Source: Lucifuga dentata (lineage: Eukaryota; Chordata; Actinopteri; Ophidiiformes; Bythitidae). Taken from it: a stretch of 64,000 nucleotides of DNA. Position 1 is the stretch's first letter. Each line of letters starts with the position of its first letter. Location of the stretch: assembly GCA_014773175.1 (NCBI GenBank), contig VXCM01001517.1, forward strand, positions 1 through 64,000. The letters run 5' to 3'. The position numbers and the translations under genes are program-made. The notes under the pieces are model-generated. The model had not been told where the DNA came from. It did not search any database and saw nothing but the letters and a program-made list of their open reading frames with translations. Below are positions 24,568-38,000 of the stretch, piece by piece.

Positions 24568-27500
24568 ATGGTCTTGGAATCGGACCCTTACATCTTCTCT
24601 ACCAACATTCTGCCCTCTGACCCTCGCTACCTCCCTCCACTGGCCAATGGGCTTCTGGGCTGGAGAGTGTACAACACCATCATGCACATGGGTGGAGTGT
24701 ATAATGGGGAGGGTGGACGTTGTCACCGTGCAGATGTCCCCTGTCCCCTTGCTGTGACAGTAGAGACAGAGGAGCCCACCGTGCACACCTACAGTCTGGA
24801 CACACACACAGGTACAGTAGTTTCTGCTGCTGTAACATTCACATAGTCATCTCATTTTTATTTTGAAGCTTCATTTCTATGTCTCTTCTCATTCAGGTGT
24901 TTTCACCCATACTCTGAGCACAGCTAGCGTAACTGCCTCCCAGTCTTTGTACGCACACCGATACTATTCGAACATGATGGTTATGGAAATTTTGCTGGTA
25001 CGTCAAGTGACATCAGAGGAGCCAATCACTGTGAGCCTGGTCAGTCCATTCACACCTCAGAGTAAAGACATTGCTTTTGAGTCTGCTCCTGACTACAAAG
25101 GTGGAAGGTAAAGTTTACACATCCATAATATGAGATTTTTTTTACTCATCTCTGACTTATTAAAGTACTGAATACTACTGAATTACTACTGAAATACTGA
25201 GATATGAGTACTCAGTTTATGTTTCTCACTCCTTTAGACACATCCAAGGCCAGACAACCACTGCCGAGTTCCAAGGGGGCTCCTGTCCTTATGTGCACCT
25301 TATCTGGACCGTCATACCATCCAGTGTGACTCTGCTCTCAGAACAGAGCCAGGCTCGCTGGGGCTTCATCCTGGTCGTGGCCAACAGCTTAGATTGTGTT
25401 GAAGCCAGTTTTGATGAAGGCTTGAATCTGATGGCCACTGGTAACCTGCGTCCCTCTCATGAGCAGGCCTGGAAAGAACTTTGGTTGGAGAGCAAGGTAG
25501 AGCTGGCTGGGTCAGAGACCCTCAGCAAGGCTCTGATTGGATGCATGTTCTACCTCCTCAGTGCCTTCCCTTCCTTACATGATGCTTCTAGTCCTTTTGG
25601 TGGGGTCAGTCCAGGTGGGCTGTCTAATGGTGGTGATGGTCAGGACTACTGGGGCCACATTTTCTGGGACCAGGTGAGGCTTGTGGCATTTGATGCCTAC
25701 AGTGCTAGTTGTATTGTTTATTGCATGAATGAATCCATCAATGAACCTACCTTCCTTTGACAGGACATCTGGATGTATCCTGGCATTTCTCTTTTTTACT
25801 CCAAGCTAGCTCGAGCTGTGCTGGAATACAGGGTGCGGACAGTTGATGGTGCTAAAGACAACGCAGAAAAGCAGGGCTACAAGGTACGATCAGCTATCAC
25901 CATTATAGCAGAGTAGGAGGCATTTCAGGGCTGATATTTTCTTTTATCTTCATTTGTGTAATTTTGTTCTCCTTTTTCAAGAAGCAAACTTTTAAAGTTT
26001 TCTAGAGAAGTGATGTTATCTACACAGGGACTAAAGTTCCCATGGGAGAGTGCTGTGTCAGGGAGGGAGGTGTGTCCAGAGGACGTTTATGGACAACAAG
26101 AGATTCACATCAATGGAGATGTCTCCTTGGCCTTCCAACATTATCTCTACCTCACTGAGGTAAATGTGTATCGCCACTCGCTGCCATATTGTCTCACTGT
26201 GCGTCGTGATTTTTCATAACTGTGTTCTTTGACTGTTCCAGGATCTGTCCATGTTCACAGAAGGTCGTGGCAGTGAGGTGATTTGGGGTGTGGCTGATTA
26301 CTGGGTTTCCAGAGTAACCTGGAACCCTCAGGACCAGAAATACCACATCGTAGGTAAAGACCAGCAATTATTATAAAGACAATAATTGAGTAAGTAAAAA
26401 AATGATTATTTGTTACCTGTAGATGAGATCAGTTAACTGGATTTAGCAGGACATGTTTGTCAGACTAATTCTTTAAATGTATAATCAAATATATGGTTGA
26501 TCTACAACTGGAAACAATTTCAAACTTCATTCAACATTCTTTCTGTCATTTTAAGGAAATAAAACTTACTAAATACCAAGGAAATTACGGTGTATCTTAA
26601 GATCCTACAATGGATTTTAAATGATAACCTGATTTTATGATATGGCCTGTGTCTTGTTTTGAATTATTTTCTATTTTTGCCTTTCAGGTGTTATGCCACC
26701 TGATGAGTATTACCGTGATGTCAACAACTCTGTGTACACAAACGTAGTGGCCAAATTCAGGTAGTATTAGTATTTGAATATTAACCTCCATATGTACAAA
26801 TGAATGTTGATAATACAAAATGTTCTTATTTGTCAGTCTTCAGTTTGCTGTAGAGTTGGCTGATCTCCTTAAATATCCTGCACCAAAAGAATGGCAAGAA
26901 GTGGCTGAACATATCAAAATACCTTTTGATAATGTATCCCAGTACCATCCTGAGTATGATGGCTACATTAAAGGTTGATTTTCTACCTTTCTGACAGTGA
27001 CCTACTTGTGAAATTCAAGAGTCTGTCCCATGATGTCGAAGTCTGTCTTTGGCCTCTTGCAGGGCATCCTGTGAAGCAGGCAGACACAGTGATGTTGGGC
27101 TATCCTCTTGGATTGTCAATGTCCCCTGAGATCAGAAGAAACGATCTTGAAGCATATGAGCCGGTAACAGACCCTAAAGGTCCAGCTATGACATGGGTAA
27201 GAGAGACGGTATGTTTCATGATCTGCACAAAAATGATGTTTAGTCAATAGTCAATTTCAGTTGCATGTTTTTGTGAATTAATACATAGTCGTGAGGAAAT
27301 TATGTGTCCATTGCTGCAGCAAAGAACAGTTTATATGGTTAGCAGAAAGAGATAAAAATTAAGATTAAAGATATGGATTTGTACCACCTTCAAAAAAGTG
27401 ACATACTGAATACAATTCCTTTTTTCGGCAGTATTTGATATTCTGTTGTTTCTGTTATGTCTTTAGTCATTGGTGTATGTGCACCAATGCTGTAGTGCTT

Positions 27501-29294
27501 CTGATTGATCTTGCTTATACATTTCTTCACTGTTAAGGGTATGTTTGCGATTGGCTGGCTGGAGCTGGGAGAGGCTGAGAAAGCTCAACGTTTACTTGAA
27601 AAGTGCTTCAACAACATCCAGGGACCGTTCCAGGTGCCATTTTGACTCTCCCACCCCCATAATGTAAACATATGCCTCTTTATATCCAGTGAATTTGTAA
27701 TTTCCTCTGTTCATAGGTATGGAGTGAATCATCAGATGGATCTGGCACAGTCAACTTTCTTACGGGTATGGGAGGATTTCTGCAAGCTGTGCTTTTTGGT
27801 TATACTGGATTCAGGTCAGTAATTTAACCTTTAACTATATACCATGAAAAATCATGGTATATAAATGTACAATAGGAATGTATAATAGGAATGATTCACG
27901 TGCTGTGTTTTTAACCCTTATTATTTTTAGAGTTCAGAGGGAATGCCTGGCCTTTTCCCCGATTCTTCCTACTAACATTTCTGATCTCTGCATCCGTGGT
28001 GTGAGCTACCTGGGCAGCAAGATGGACTGGCTGCTGAGGGGAGATGAAGTTTGTATCATACTGAGGCAACAAGCAAGTGGTGCTGGGAACACCAAGCCAT
28101 GTGATTTGCAGGTTGTCCTGAAAGCATCTGGGACCAAAATCCCTCTCACACCAGGTAAAACAAAGACATACAAGGATAAACAGTCAAATTCTTCTTATTT
28201 GAAGTCTATTTAGTGATTCCTTTTTAAAATTCATATGTAACAGCTTCTAAATTAATAAAAATGAAAACACTCCCCCAAGCATATAAAAGTGGAAAATTAG
28301 TGTATGAGTGCAGTAGTACATGAGATGATTTTTTCATTTTATTCTTAATGAGTGACAAACAATAAAGACAGCATGATTGAAATTCAACTGAGATTCAATT
28401 TCTCCCTCTGTCTTATCCACTCAGTTGATAATGGAGAGCACCCCCTCCATTTAATAAGAATTAAGATTTTCTGACACTAAATTGACAAAGACAGGTTATA
28501 AATGTCTTTATTACCCTGACCTGCTGTGACATGGCTCCCATAAAGCCAAGAACACTGAGGGCTCCAGAGGTTATGAAATTTCAATTGTCAGAAGCTCAGC
28601 ACAAAACTACAAATTAATAATGAAACCTAAGCCTGTTTGTAACTGTTTTGTGCTGGATCAGTTCTAAGCACATTCACCATAAAGGTCAAGGGACAATACA
28701 TTTGAACAAAATACCTAATACAGAATGAAATGAGAGCATAGTCCTACTGACATACAATAAAATGTGATATCAAAAATTCAAATCTGGATCTAATGTGCTG
28801 GTTTTGTTTTAGTACATGTAGGAGTTAATGTAGGATGAACTTCAAATATAACACCACATTCTGGAGCGAATCTGCCAGTTATCTAAAAAAAAAAAATCAA
28901 AAAAAAAAAAAATNAAAAAAAAAAAAAAATCAGGGGAATTCAATTTCTCAAAAAGTTGATAAAAGAATGCAAGAATATTGTCAGTGAGCATCCATGAGTG
29001 AAGGTCAGGTCTCACCCAATCTGAAGGGTAAATGATTCCATTAGAGATGGACTAACTACTACTAATATTATACCAACAGCTTACTGTTTAAGTGTTCCAA
29101 CAATTCTTATCTTGTAGCATCAGTGCTTCATATTGCAGCCTTTTGTAAATGTGTGATGCAGTAATAATCATTATAAACTTAATTGTACATTTATTGTATA
29201 TTCATCTGTATTTTCAGGACAGCCAGTGACTGTTCCTCGGACACCTGGGTATATTTGTAAACTGGATTCAACAATTTCCTGCTGGCCTTTCTGA
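24568..29294 (+). CDS. pgghg: protein-glucosylgalactosylhydroxylysine glucosidase (GH65, acid trehalase-like 1)
   Basis: Thirteen phase-consistent coding exons: 24568-24811, 24897-25107, 25238-25673, 25764-25883, 26028-26159, 26242-26353, 26688-26760, 26837-26973, 27063-27196, 27538-27633, 27717-27814, 27931-28154, 29218-29294. The protein has 697 residues (human 737). The enzyme removes glucose from glucosylgalactosyl-hydroxylysine of collagen. The start ATG sits in a near-ideal context (caccATGg) and gives an N-terminus like the human one, with no signal peptide visible. Diagnostic GH65 blocks are present. [14 protein letters not shown] spans about 290-303. The general-acid motif [16 protein letters not shown] places Glu at about 425. 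[12 protein letters not shown] and [13 protein letters not shown] are in the C-terminal part of the barrel. The donor at 26973 (gttgat) is weak, but the phase requires it. The protein is shorter than human at the C-terminus. Confidence 0.93.
28881..28932. repeat. A-rich simple repeat with a single N at 28914
   Basis: A run of A with occasional T and TC lies in the last pgghg intron. The N indicates a contig join in low-complexity sequence. Confidence 0.8.
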
Positions 29295-29691
29295 GATGGG
29301 ATTCAGGAGCCTCTGAAACATTCAGTTTTTACTAAAAGTACTGTCTGTTTCACAGAGTACTTTACATCTTAGTTACTGTATTACCATATGGACATAAACA
29401 ATCAGGGAAACATGATGTCAAGTAGTGGCCAAGTCACACTGCAGGACCACAAAGAAGTGCACATGGTTTACAAACCTTTGGTAATTATTTTTGTGCCATA
29501 ACTCATTTAGTTATGGCACTACCTAAACAGGAAAGTAATTTAATGTCTAATTTTTTAACTCAAAAAATTGCTTGCAGCAACCATCACAATTTATTTGTAG
29601 AGTAGGCCTATTATTTATAATACTTAAATCAGTTTAGCTCTGTATGTTACAAAACCAAAACAAGTATGACTTGTAAATGAAACGTCTTCAA

Positions 29692-29697
29692 AATAAA
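29692..29697 (+). terminator. poly(A) signal of pgghg
   Basis: AATAAA about 400 bases after the pgghg stop, in an AT-rich 3' UTR with no better site between. Confidence 0.55.
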
Positions 29698-29939
29698 ACT
29701 CCTGATATTAAAAGCAAATCTGTTTTACTTTTTCTTCCATTGTTTACCTTTCTTGTTACTTTATTACAGTCATAATTTTAGGTAAACAGTTACAATGCAA
29801 CTAACAATGTTTCACTTTCCTTTGGCAAGCAGATCACTTTTTTTTTCTTCTTTTTTTGTGTTATTTTTGTTTTTACATTTTCACGTGCTTTTTTCATCAT
29901 TGTCAGTGTTTGTCCTGTTGAATATCCTGGGCGGAGCGA

Positions 29940-30180
29940 GGGAAGGCCATTGGTTGATTTAAATCTGAGCAGCACTGTGACTCAGTCCTTTCCGCCCTAC
30001 GCACTATTGTTTCTATTGAGCTCCGCCCTCCCGGCGAATTGCAAGCAACAAATCAAGCAACATTGCTAGGACGGCACTGCACACGGCCTCGTGATTGGCC
30101 AGTGAAGTTTTAAACAAGTTAAACGGTTTCAGCGGGTTTTGCTGCTGCTGCTGTAGGGGAAATTTACCTTAGAAAGACTC
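29940..30180 (+). promoter_or_regulatory. incenp promoter region
   Basis: A local GC-rich island lies 1.8-2 kb before the incenp start codon. It has inverted CCAAT boxes (ATTGG) at 29949-29953 and 30094-30098, GC boxes (CTCCGCCC) near 30020 and a TTTAAA close to the CHR-type element near 30110. CCAAT plus CHR is the usual layout of G2/M genes bound by NF-Y and DREAM, which fits INCENP. The first exon is untranslated, because coding starts in an exon opened by an acceptor at 32001. Confidence 0.45.
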
Positions 30181-32010
30181 CACACATGAGCTCTAAAGGA
30201 AGGCTGACAACTCATTTATTCTTCAATATTTAATATTTAATCAGCATGCTGTAGAAGTAGTTTTTAACTTTAGCGGAGCAGCAAGCATCGGATTCTCTTT
30301 TCTGAAAGTCTGATATAAAAGGTAACGTTAGTTTTTGTACAACAAAAACATTGTTAGCATCAGCTAGCTGAATGGCTAGCATCGGTAGCTTTTTAAAGAC
30401 ATCACATATGAACTGCAAATGAAATATCTAAAACTTTCGCCAACTAAGGTTAATAAATGGAATTGTATTTCAGTTTCGAAGTTGTTTAGTGTTTCTTTTT
30501 GACCATTCCATGGTATTACATTATAGCTGACTATTAAAAATGGCTAGCATTAGCTAACTCGACTTGTTAACGTTAAATCTGTTCACATTACAAAGGCTTG
30601 GGTTCGTATAAGCTGCTATTTCTGTTACATTGCTGTTCTTAATGTAACTTAATGCTTGAGTTCTACATTATATTAAACTGATTTGCAATAACATTTTAGT
30701 TCGTGTCCGCGAAAACGGAAGACTGTACGCATGAGCTAATCCACATAAAGATTTAACCAAATATCGACCTATACTATATGTAGACTGTGATGGAATCGAT
30801 GGTAATTGCTCACACCAAATAGATTTGTTGGAGGTTATCGTACTGTAGCATTCTCATATCCAAATCTGTGAAATAAAAATTAAACCAGGTTTTCCATTAA
30901 TAATTTGACATAAATCCTGCTCAGCATGACTTTTTTTTTGATTGATTTTGTCATTGCTGGTGTTATTTTGTTGAAAGACTTGAGCTGCTTGCAGATCGTT
31001 CAGTTACTATTATTTGTGAAGTCATAGTGTCCAAAAACATGTCAATTGCCCATCATAAATCCAGATAGATGTTGCCTGCGACAGTTTAAAAGCTAAACAG
31101 GACAGGACTTTACTGTTGAGAAGCTAGAACCAGGAAATCGAATTTTCTATCTGATTAAGGCTAAACAGTTAATCCATTATTAAATTTGCAGTTGACTACT
31201 ATTCAGTTAATAATTTCTGCACTAGTCAAAATGTCAAAATAGATATCAAAGCTTCCAGCTGTGACACTGAAAATGAGAAGATCCAGATTACTTATGTTGT
31301 GAAAATGAAAGGTCATCAGCAGTGGATATTGACAGGGAGTTCAATATTTATACCCAATTCTTGTGGCATTTGTGTAGCTTCAATGTTTTAACACAGTAAA
31401 ATCTTTTCATTAATAAAAAAAAAAAAAAAAAAAAAAAACCCAAAAAAAAACCATAAATTGCAAATTGTGCATATTGTTTTGGTCAGTTCTTCAGATAAAA
31501 GTGTGAGAGCCCCTTGCCTGACTCTTTCAATACTCAATGAGGATTTGTGTATGGGATGCAGCCTTGATCATAAACTCAGTCTGCTGTCCATGTGTTTTAC
31601 TATGTGAGCAGCTTTAATTGATGGAGTTTGCCAGATTGCTTTTTCAGGACTTCAGATAAGTAGGTTATAAAAGTAGGCCAACAAAACAAACGGCATGACA
31701 AGACTAATACATAATGTTAAAATGTTATGTTAGAAACGACAAAAAAACAAGTTGATCCAGTGGCCTCTAGATGTTGCTTTTATTTAAGCCTACCCAGATT
31801 TTAGCTAAGTCATTATTTTATGTCATTTTATCCTATTCTATTTCTATTTATGTTATTCTCCATCTAACATTTGCCTGAACTCCCCTTACTTTAATATTTT
31901 ATCTTCTTTTATTCTTTGTTTTCTTAAGTGCTGTTTGTTTTTGTTCACCTTTAAGTCTATCTCAGCCTGTCCTGATATTAACATTGCAATGTTTCCCACA
32001 GGTAGTCACC

Positions 32011-35000
32011 ATGACTTCTGTATTTTCATCCCTCCGATCCCTGATGCGAATGTTTGATGACAAAACAAAAGAGTTCATCAGTGAGATTGATAATGTCCAC
32101 ATGGTTTGGCTGGAAGAGATCCAACAAGAGGCCAACCACATGTTCTCAAGGTACTTAGAAGTAATGACATAAAAATTGTGTTCAGTTTGCTGATCTGAAG
32201 AGAATTTAAGTTCCTTTCACTGTTTTCTTCTGAAATGTTTGTAATCACTATTGAATTGCTATGTAAGGTTTTTTTTTTCTAACAGTTTATTTATTTATTT
32301 ATTTAATTTTTAGAGATTTTAGTGCTGAGCCAGAGCTGATGCCTAAAACTCCATCCCAGAAAAAGAACAGTCGCAGGAAGCGCGTATCTTTGGGCCGTCA
32401 AGAAGAAGGTCAAGCCAAGCGAAGGTTTGTTTCTTTCATTATTGTTCCTGTAAAGGCTCTGCTTTGTTATTCAGACAGGACAATGTAAAACATTTTTTAA
32501 CACTAAAAATAAATCATGATAAAATAAAACTTTCCTGGGCAGATTTTCAAAGGGAAGGCGCAGCAACCTCCGTCATTCCTCTGTGAAATCACTGAACTTC
32601 ATTACTGAAGAAGAAGCCGCTCCTGAGGCTTCCACTTCTGAGGGAAAGACCACACCACCTAAACAGAGCACCTACAAAAACAAACAAACAGCTGCCATGA
32701 GCCAGTCACCTAATGGAGGCGGTACAGTTGAGAGGAGCATCTTGCAGAACATGCAACCAGAGCTAATGGAGGAGGAAGAGGGTGACAATCGTAGCAATGT
32801 AAACATTACAGAGGTCAACAAAGAGCCATCCAACACAGCCCAGTCTCCACCTCAGATACCTTCACCTGAGGTGTCTGTGAGCATTTCTGCAGCAGACTAC
32901 TTGTCTGCTGAGATGGCTACAAAGCCCGAGGCCTCTCCCGGCCGCACAGCTACTAAAATCGCAATAGCTGGTACAGCTCGAAGATCGCGGAGGAGCTCTG
33001 CACGGTGCTCCCTCAAACTGCGTCACTCCCTGGCTGGACTGCGGCACAGTATGACTCAGGAGTCTGTCCGCCGAGCTTCCAGGCGTTCCATGCTGAAGAA
33101 TAAGGCGGCGCGCATGGGCAACTCCACATGCAGCAGCAACATCAGCGGTGAGAAGTCAGCCATGATTGCTTGATCATTGCCTAATATGTAATACAGTTGC
33201 AAAACGTTTATAACATTTTAAATCTAGGTAGCAGTATTGTTATGTTTTAGCTAATTTTTAAAAACAAATTTTCTCCCCATCATTGCAGAGGATGCTTGCA
33301 TGGACTTGGTTGAGGAAGAGGATGGACAGCCGTGAGTAATGACTAAAAATGTTCTTATTCACGGGTGCATGGGAGAATATCTTCTCACCAGGCAGATACT
33401 GCTCACTTCTAACAGTGGCTGATATTTTGTCACCTCTAACAGGTGATCAGACATTAATTTGAGCTCCTATGTGTGTTTTACATATTTCTTCTTCTTCCAA
33501 TTATCACTTTAGGATATTGGCAGCAGACACTGAAGAATGTGAGGTTAGTCCAGATGTATGGATATGATATTTTCTTTATCAAGCTTTAAAGTTTAGTTTA
33601 TGAGTTTATGAGATGGAGTTGTTGTATTGGCAGATAAAACAGAATCTGCTGCACTCTATCGGACGCATCACTCGCTCCGTGGCTGCAAATTCTCCAACAC
33701 TGGCACCACCCGCATTTTTTACCAGTATACAAAAAGCTAATACTCCAGGCAAGAGAGCAGGTGAGAAGACTCCCTGTTTTACTAATTGGTCTTGTTAAAG
33801 GACCTCGTAGTGATTTTGCATGTTTGAGTCCAATAAATACCACCCGCATACACCTTTCATTACTGCCAACCATTTTCCAAAACATAAAACTGTGTTTAGT
33901 TTTTGTGTTACTTTGCCAAATTCCCTAATTTCTGAAAATCAAACATTCAGGTTGTACACTCACTGTAAAATTCAATGTTTCTTCTGCTAAAACCTCCCAT
34001 GTTAGATGGAAGGCACAGTTGTTTTAATTTCCCTTTAAAAACTGTCTTCTCATGGGACTATATTCCTTTGCGGAGGCGTACATTTTCTTCTGCGAAGAAT
34101 CTTTGTTGAAACGCTAAAATTACGTGACTTTGACAAAAGATTTTATAGATGCTGTAATGGATTACCTGTCTGACATTTCAAGTCTCTACAAGTTTATTTT
34201 TATAGCATACTGGAATGAATTGAAACCAATGGCAGTCTGGATGGTAGGAAAAATGATTCAAAAATTTATCACACCAGTAGTATGTTTTGGAAGATGGTTG
34301 GCAGTAATGTTAATGTGTATGTGGGTTGTAGTTACGTATTTGGCATAAACATACGAAAACACTGGTATGGTCCTTTAAATATAAACTCAACTTGTCATCT
34401 AACAGCTGTGTTGACATGCAGCTTGGGTCTCTTCATATTTTTATTTGTCTTTACAGCTGCTACTGAAAAGAAACCAGGTCTCAGGTGAGTACTGTGTGCG
34501 TGTGTGTGTGTATGTGCGCATGTACGAGGGTGTCAGGCAGACCAAGTTACTTTTCTTTAAGAAAATGATGACTGGAATGTGTTTTGGTCCTTGAGAGCTC
34601 TGAGTTTATACGAAAGGTCCAGTAATGCTGTATGTGACATTTGTGCTGAGTATTCAGACCAGAAAACTCTGGGCTTCAATATTTGCCACGTGGTTGCTGG
34701 TTTTCCATGTTTACAATCAGACATTGGCTGCATCCACAGCCTCCACCCACACCCCCAAGTAGCAAATGACAGATGCCCTGCAGTCAGAATTGAAAGAGTA
34801 CTGAAGAACTTTGCACAAAATATTCATTATTGCTACTACCGGTAGTAAAGCGGTAGAGATACCTTTGAAAATTAAATGTCACTACAGTCAGTTTTAGATT
34901 GAAATACATTCTTTGTTCTTTCTTTGTGTCACAGCACCAAACGTAAAGCACCAGACGTGGTAGAGGAAAGCCCCACAAAGAGGGTCTCGCCTCCCAAGAA

Positions 35001-38000
35001 AAGTCAGAGTGTAAGATGGGAAAATCTTGCTTGGTGTTGAGGTTTGAAAACTGGGAGATGTTGGGCTTGAAGAAATTTTTAAATAATGATATATGGGTTC
35101 TATCGGATCTAATCAAGCTCTGTGTTTTTTTTTTTTTTTNTTTTTTTTTTTTTTGTTTGTTTTTTTTGTTTTTTCCCCCAAATAAATAGGTAATGAAGCC
35201 CAATATGAGATCTTTTCTCCACACCGTGCAGAAGAATCAGATGCTAATGATGACTCCAAATTCCCTGGGCCGCACTGCTGTTATGAAGTCTTTCATTAAA
35301 TACACAACTCCCATAAAGCACGATCCCAAGGTAAGACGACAGATTTTACAGAAAAGCTTCAGAGAAACATCGCATGTGTTAAACTTCAGAGCTGGAATTC
35401 CATGTCAAAACATTTTTTTCTAATTTCAGAAAATTCACATTGTTGTGAAATTGCTCATTCCCCCTGTGTAACTTGAATTTCTTGACTGTAATTTATCTAT
35501 AGTCTATAATAAACTTTTAAAATGAAGAAGTTTTTGATGGTGAAACCCTTGGCTCACTAGGATATGCTTGTGCTGGATGAATAATGTTAGGTTTGTGCTG
35601 CCAGGTGAAGCTCATGTGGTTGAAAAGCAAGACTAAGAGGAATTTAGAGCTGAAATCATCAATGGCAGAAGACATTGCAAAAGTCACAGCCATGTTCTTC
35701 TGTGATTGGATGAGCGTTGCTCAGTTCACGCCATGCAACAGTTCCTGGCCAACATTTCTAAAACACAGCAAATTATAAAGATAATAATAAAACAGGCGAC
35801 TCAGTAATGGGATGTGGGCCCAGAATGAATTTTTACTGTCGGAGGCAAGACCAGTGGTGTTATTACCATAATTCCCCAATTATAACACACGATTTAGACA
35901 TGGATTTTTTCAAACATTTTGGTTATGTGCAGTTTATACACGAGTGCGGGTAATACATGCATTTGTTTTCAAAATACGTGACTGCAGCCTATTTGTTCTT
36001 TTTCCGACCAATAATCTCCATTGCCACAGCAACACGTCAGACTCTGGTAACGTGTGTGTTTGTCTAAGATTTCAACTGAGTTATGTAATTCTATAATGTC
36101 TTCTTGTCCAACCTTTGTAAACACAGAATAAAAAAGCCTACAGCTACCTTTTGTCTTTATTTTCATGCAGTTTATATATGGGTTTGAATCCCAAACATTG
36201 TGAATTTTCTTAGGTGTGGATAATACACGGTGCGTGTTATAATTGGGGAATTACGGTATTAGTATCGACTTAGTTTGCATCAGATGTGTTGGTGTCAGTG
36301 TGAACTTGTTGAGCGTTGAGGTTTTATGGTCTTACTTGGATAATCTTCTCTCCTCTCTCCAGCTGAGCTCTGGTATAGTGGTAAGTGTCATGTCATAATG
36401 TCACTGCACCGTGGGCATTTGGTGGTTTTTAATATCCTGCTGGGCAACTTAATGAAACGTCTTTGTCATTGAGTATGCACTGCACTATAAAGCCCTTTCT
36501 CACGTGCATGTTAAAGCCTAAATGCTCCCATGTTTTTCCAGTTGAAAGGATTCTTGTGTCAACTCTCAGTCAGACATTCGGTTTCACTTTGCAGAAGAGA
36601 ATTTTGACTCGTTGCCTCGCAGCGATGTCTCACAGATAATACAGATAATACATATGAAAAGTATAATTTGCTCAGAGTCCGGAGANTTTTTTTTTTTTTT
36701 TTGTGATGATACTGGTGATCGTACATTTTGAGCCTAATATGTTCAATTTTCATACAAAATCATTTCCCAAAGGATAAAACCATATTTCAGGTTTCCTTAT
36801 ATTTTGCAAAATCTCTTAATCTTTCAAAATCAAATATTCAAGTGATACATCCACCTTAAAAATCGATGTTTCGCCTGCTAATAGTTACGCAGCCTTATAA
36901 AGTCACGGTCGTTTAAATTTTTCAATAAACGCAGGTCTTTTTTTGGGACTATATTCCCCAGTGCATTTTCCGATCACTCCGTGCCTTTTATTGTGCTTAA
37001 ATGCTAAAATTACGTAACTTTGAAAACCTGAAAACGTGTTGTTCGCGATGATGGATTACCTATCCCAAGAATGTTTCAAGAATCAACAAGTTGATTTTAA
37101 TAGTGTATCAGAATGAACTGAAACCAGTGGCGGTCTGGAAGGTAGGAAAAATATTTTTAATTCACTGTTCCAGTAGTAGTATGCTTTGGGAAATGATTGT
37201 CAGTAACGTTACATGTATGAAAATGGAATATATTAGACTCAAACATGCAAAATGGCCAGTATGGTCCTTTAAAGCTTTGACAGTGATGACCCGGATAACT
37301 GAACGTGGCAGAGTTTGAGGACGCATGTGTGAAGGGGACTATACACACTTAACCCACCACCCATGTGCACTTGTTAGTAGACTTCATCTTTGATGTCACA
37401 AATCTAATGCTGCGTCTGTGTAGCGCTTGATGCAATAACCATTCCGATCATTTGAATTAGATTTGGTAACATCAGTGTTTGTTGTGTTTTGATGTCTAGT
37501 GTGAACTGAAGGGAAAATCCATCAACACAGACAGAAGCCACAATACAACCATCTCAGAGGGCAGCCCTCATCCAATTTGGACTCTGGTGTCTGTTTTTTT
37601 TCCCCCAGTTTAAATAAAGTGGAGATGAAATTAATTGACCTTTTCAGGATCTTGATCACATTTTTAACCAATAACAACTTGGTTAATAACAATTTCTCTA
37701 TTAGTTTGTGGACACTATGTTGGCCTGTGTGAAATGGTTGACGTTTGGTTTCTCTGCTTTGTGTGAATCATTCATTGCATTAGTGTTCATTGTCACAGAA
37801 GTGAACCTTTGCATGTTTACTATCGCGTGAACAGGAGCTGTAACATCACTCAATGCACAATAATATTGACCAAATCTGGGCAGAACTCTATCAACACAAA
37901 AATGACACGGATTCTGTCAGGGTGGATTTTTGCTTCATTAACGATTCCGTTGTCATGGTGTGTTTTGTGTTGGGAAATTCTGTTTGATGTTAATACACTC

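Noticed and set aside
33795..34378. hAT-type 8-bp target duplication for the MITE family
   Set aside because: The 8 bases outside the termini differ left and right in the copies examined; only TTAA is shared.
37500..37586. Possible extra 87-nt incenp exon (starts CELKGKS)
   Set aside because: It is in frame with an acceptor, but the donor (gtgtct) is weak, the peptide resembles no INCENP, and the 36363-36380 micro-exon gives a better join.
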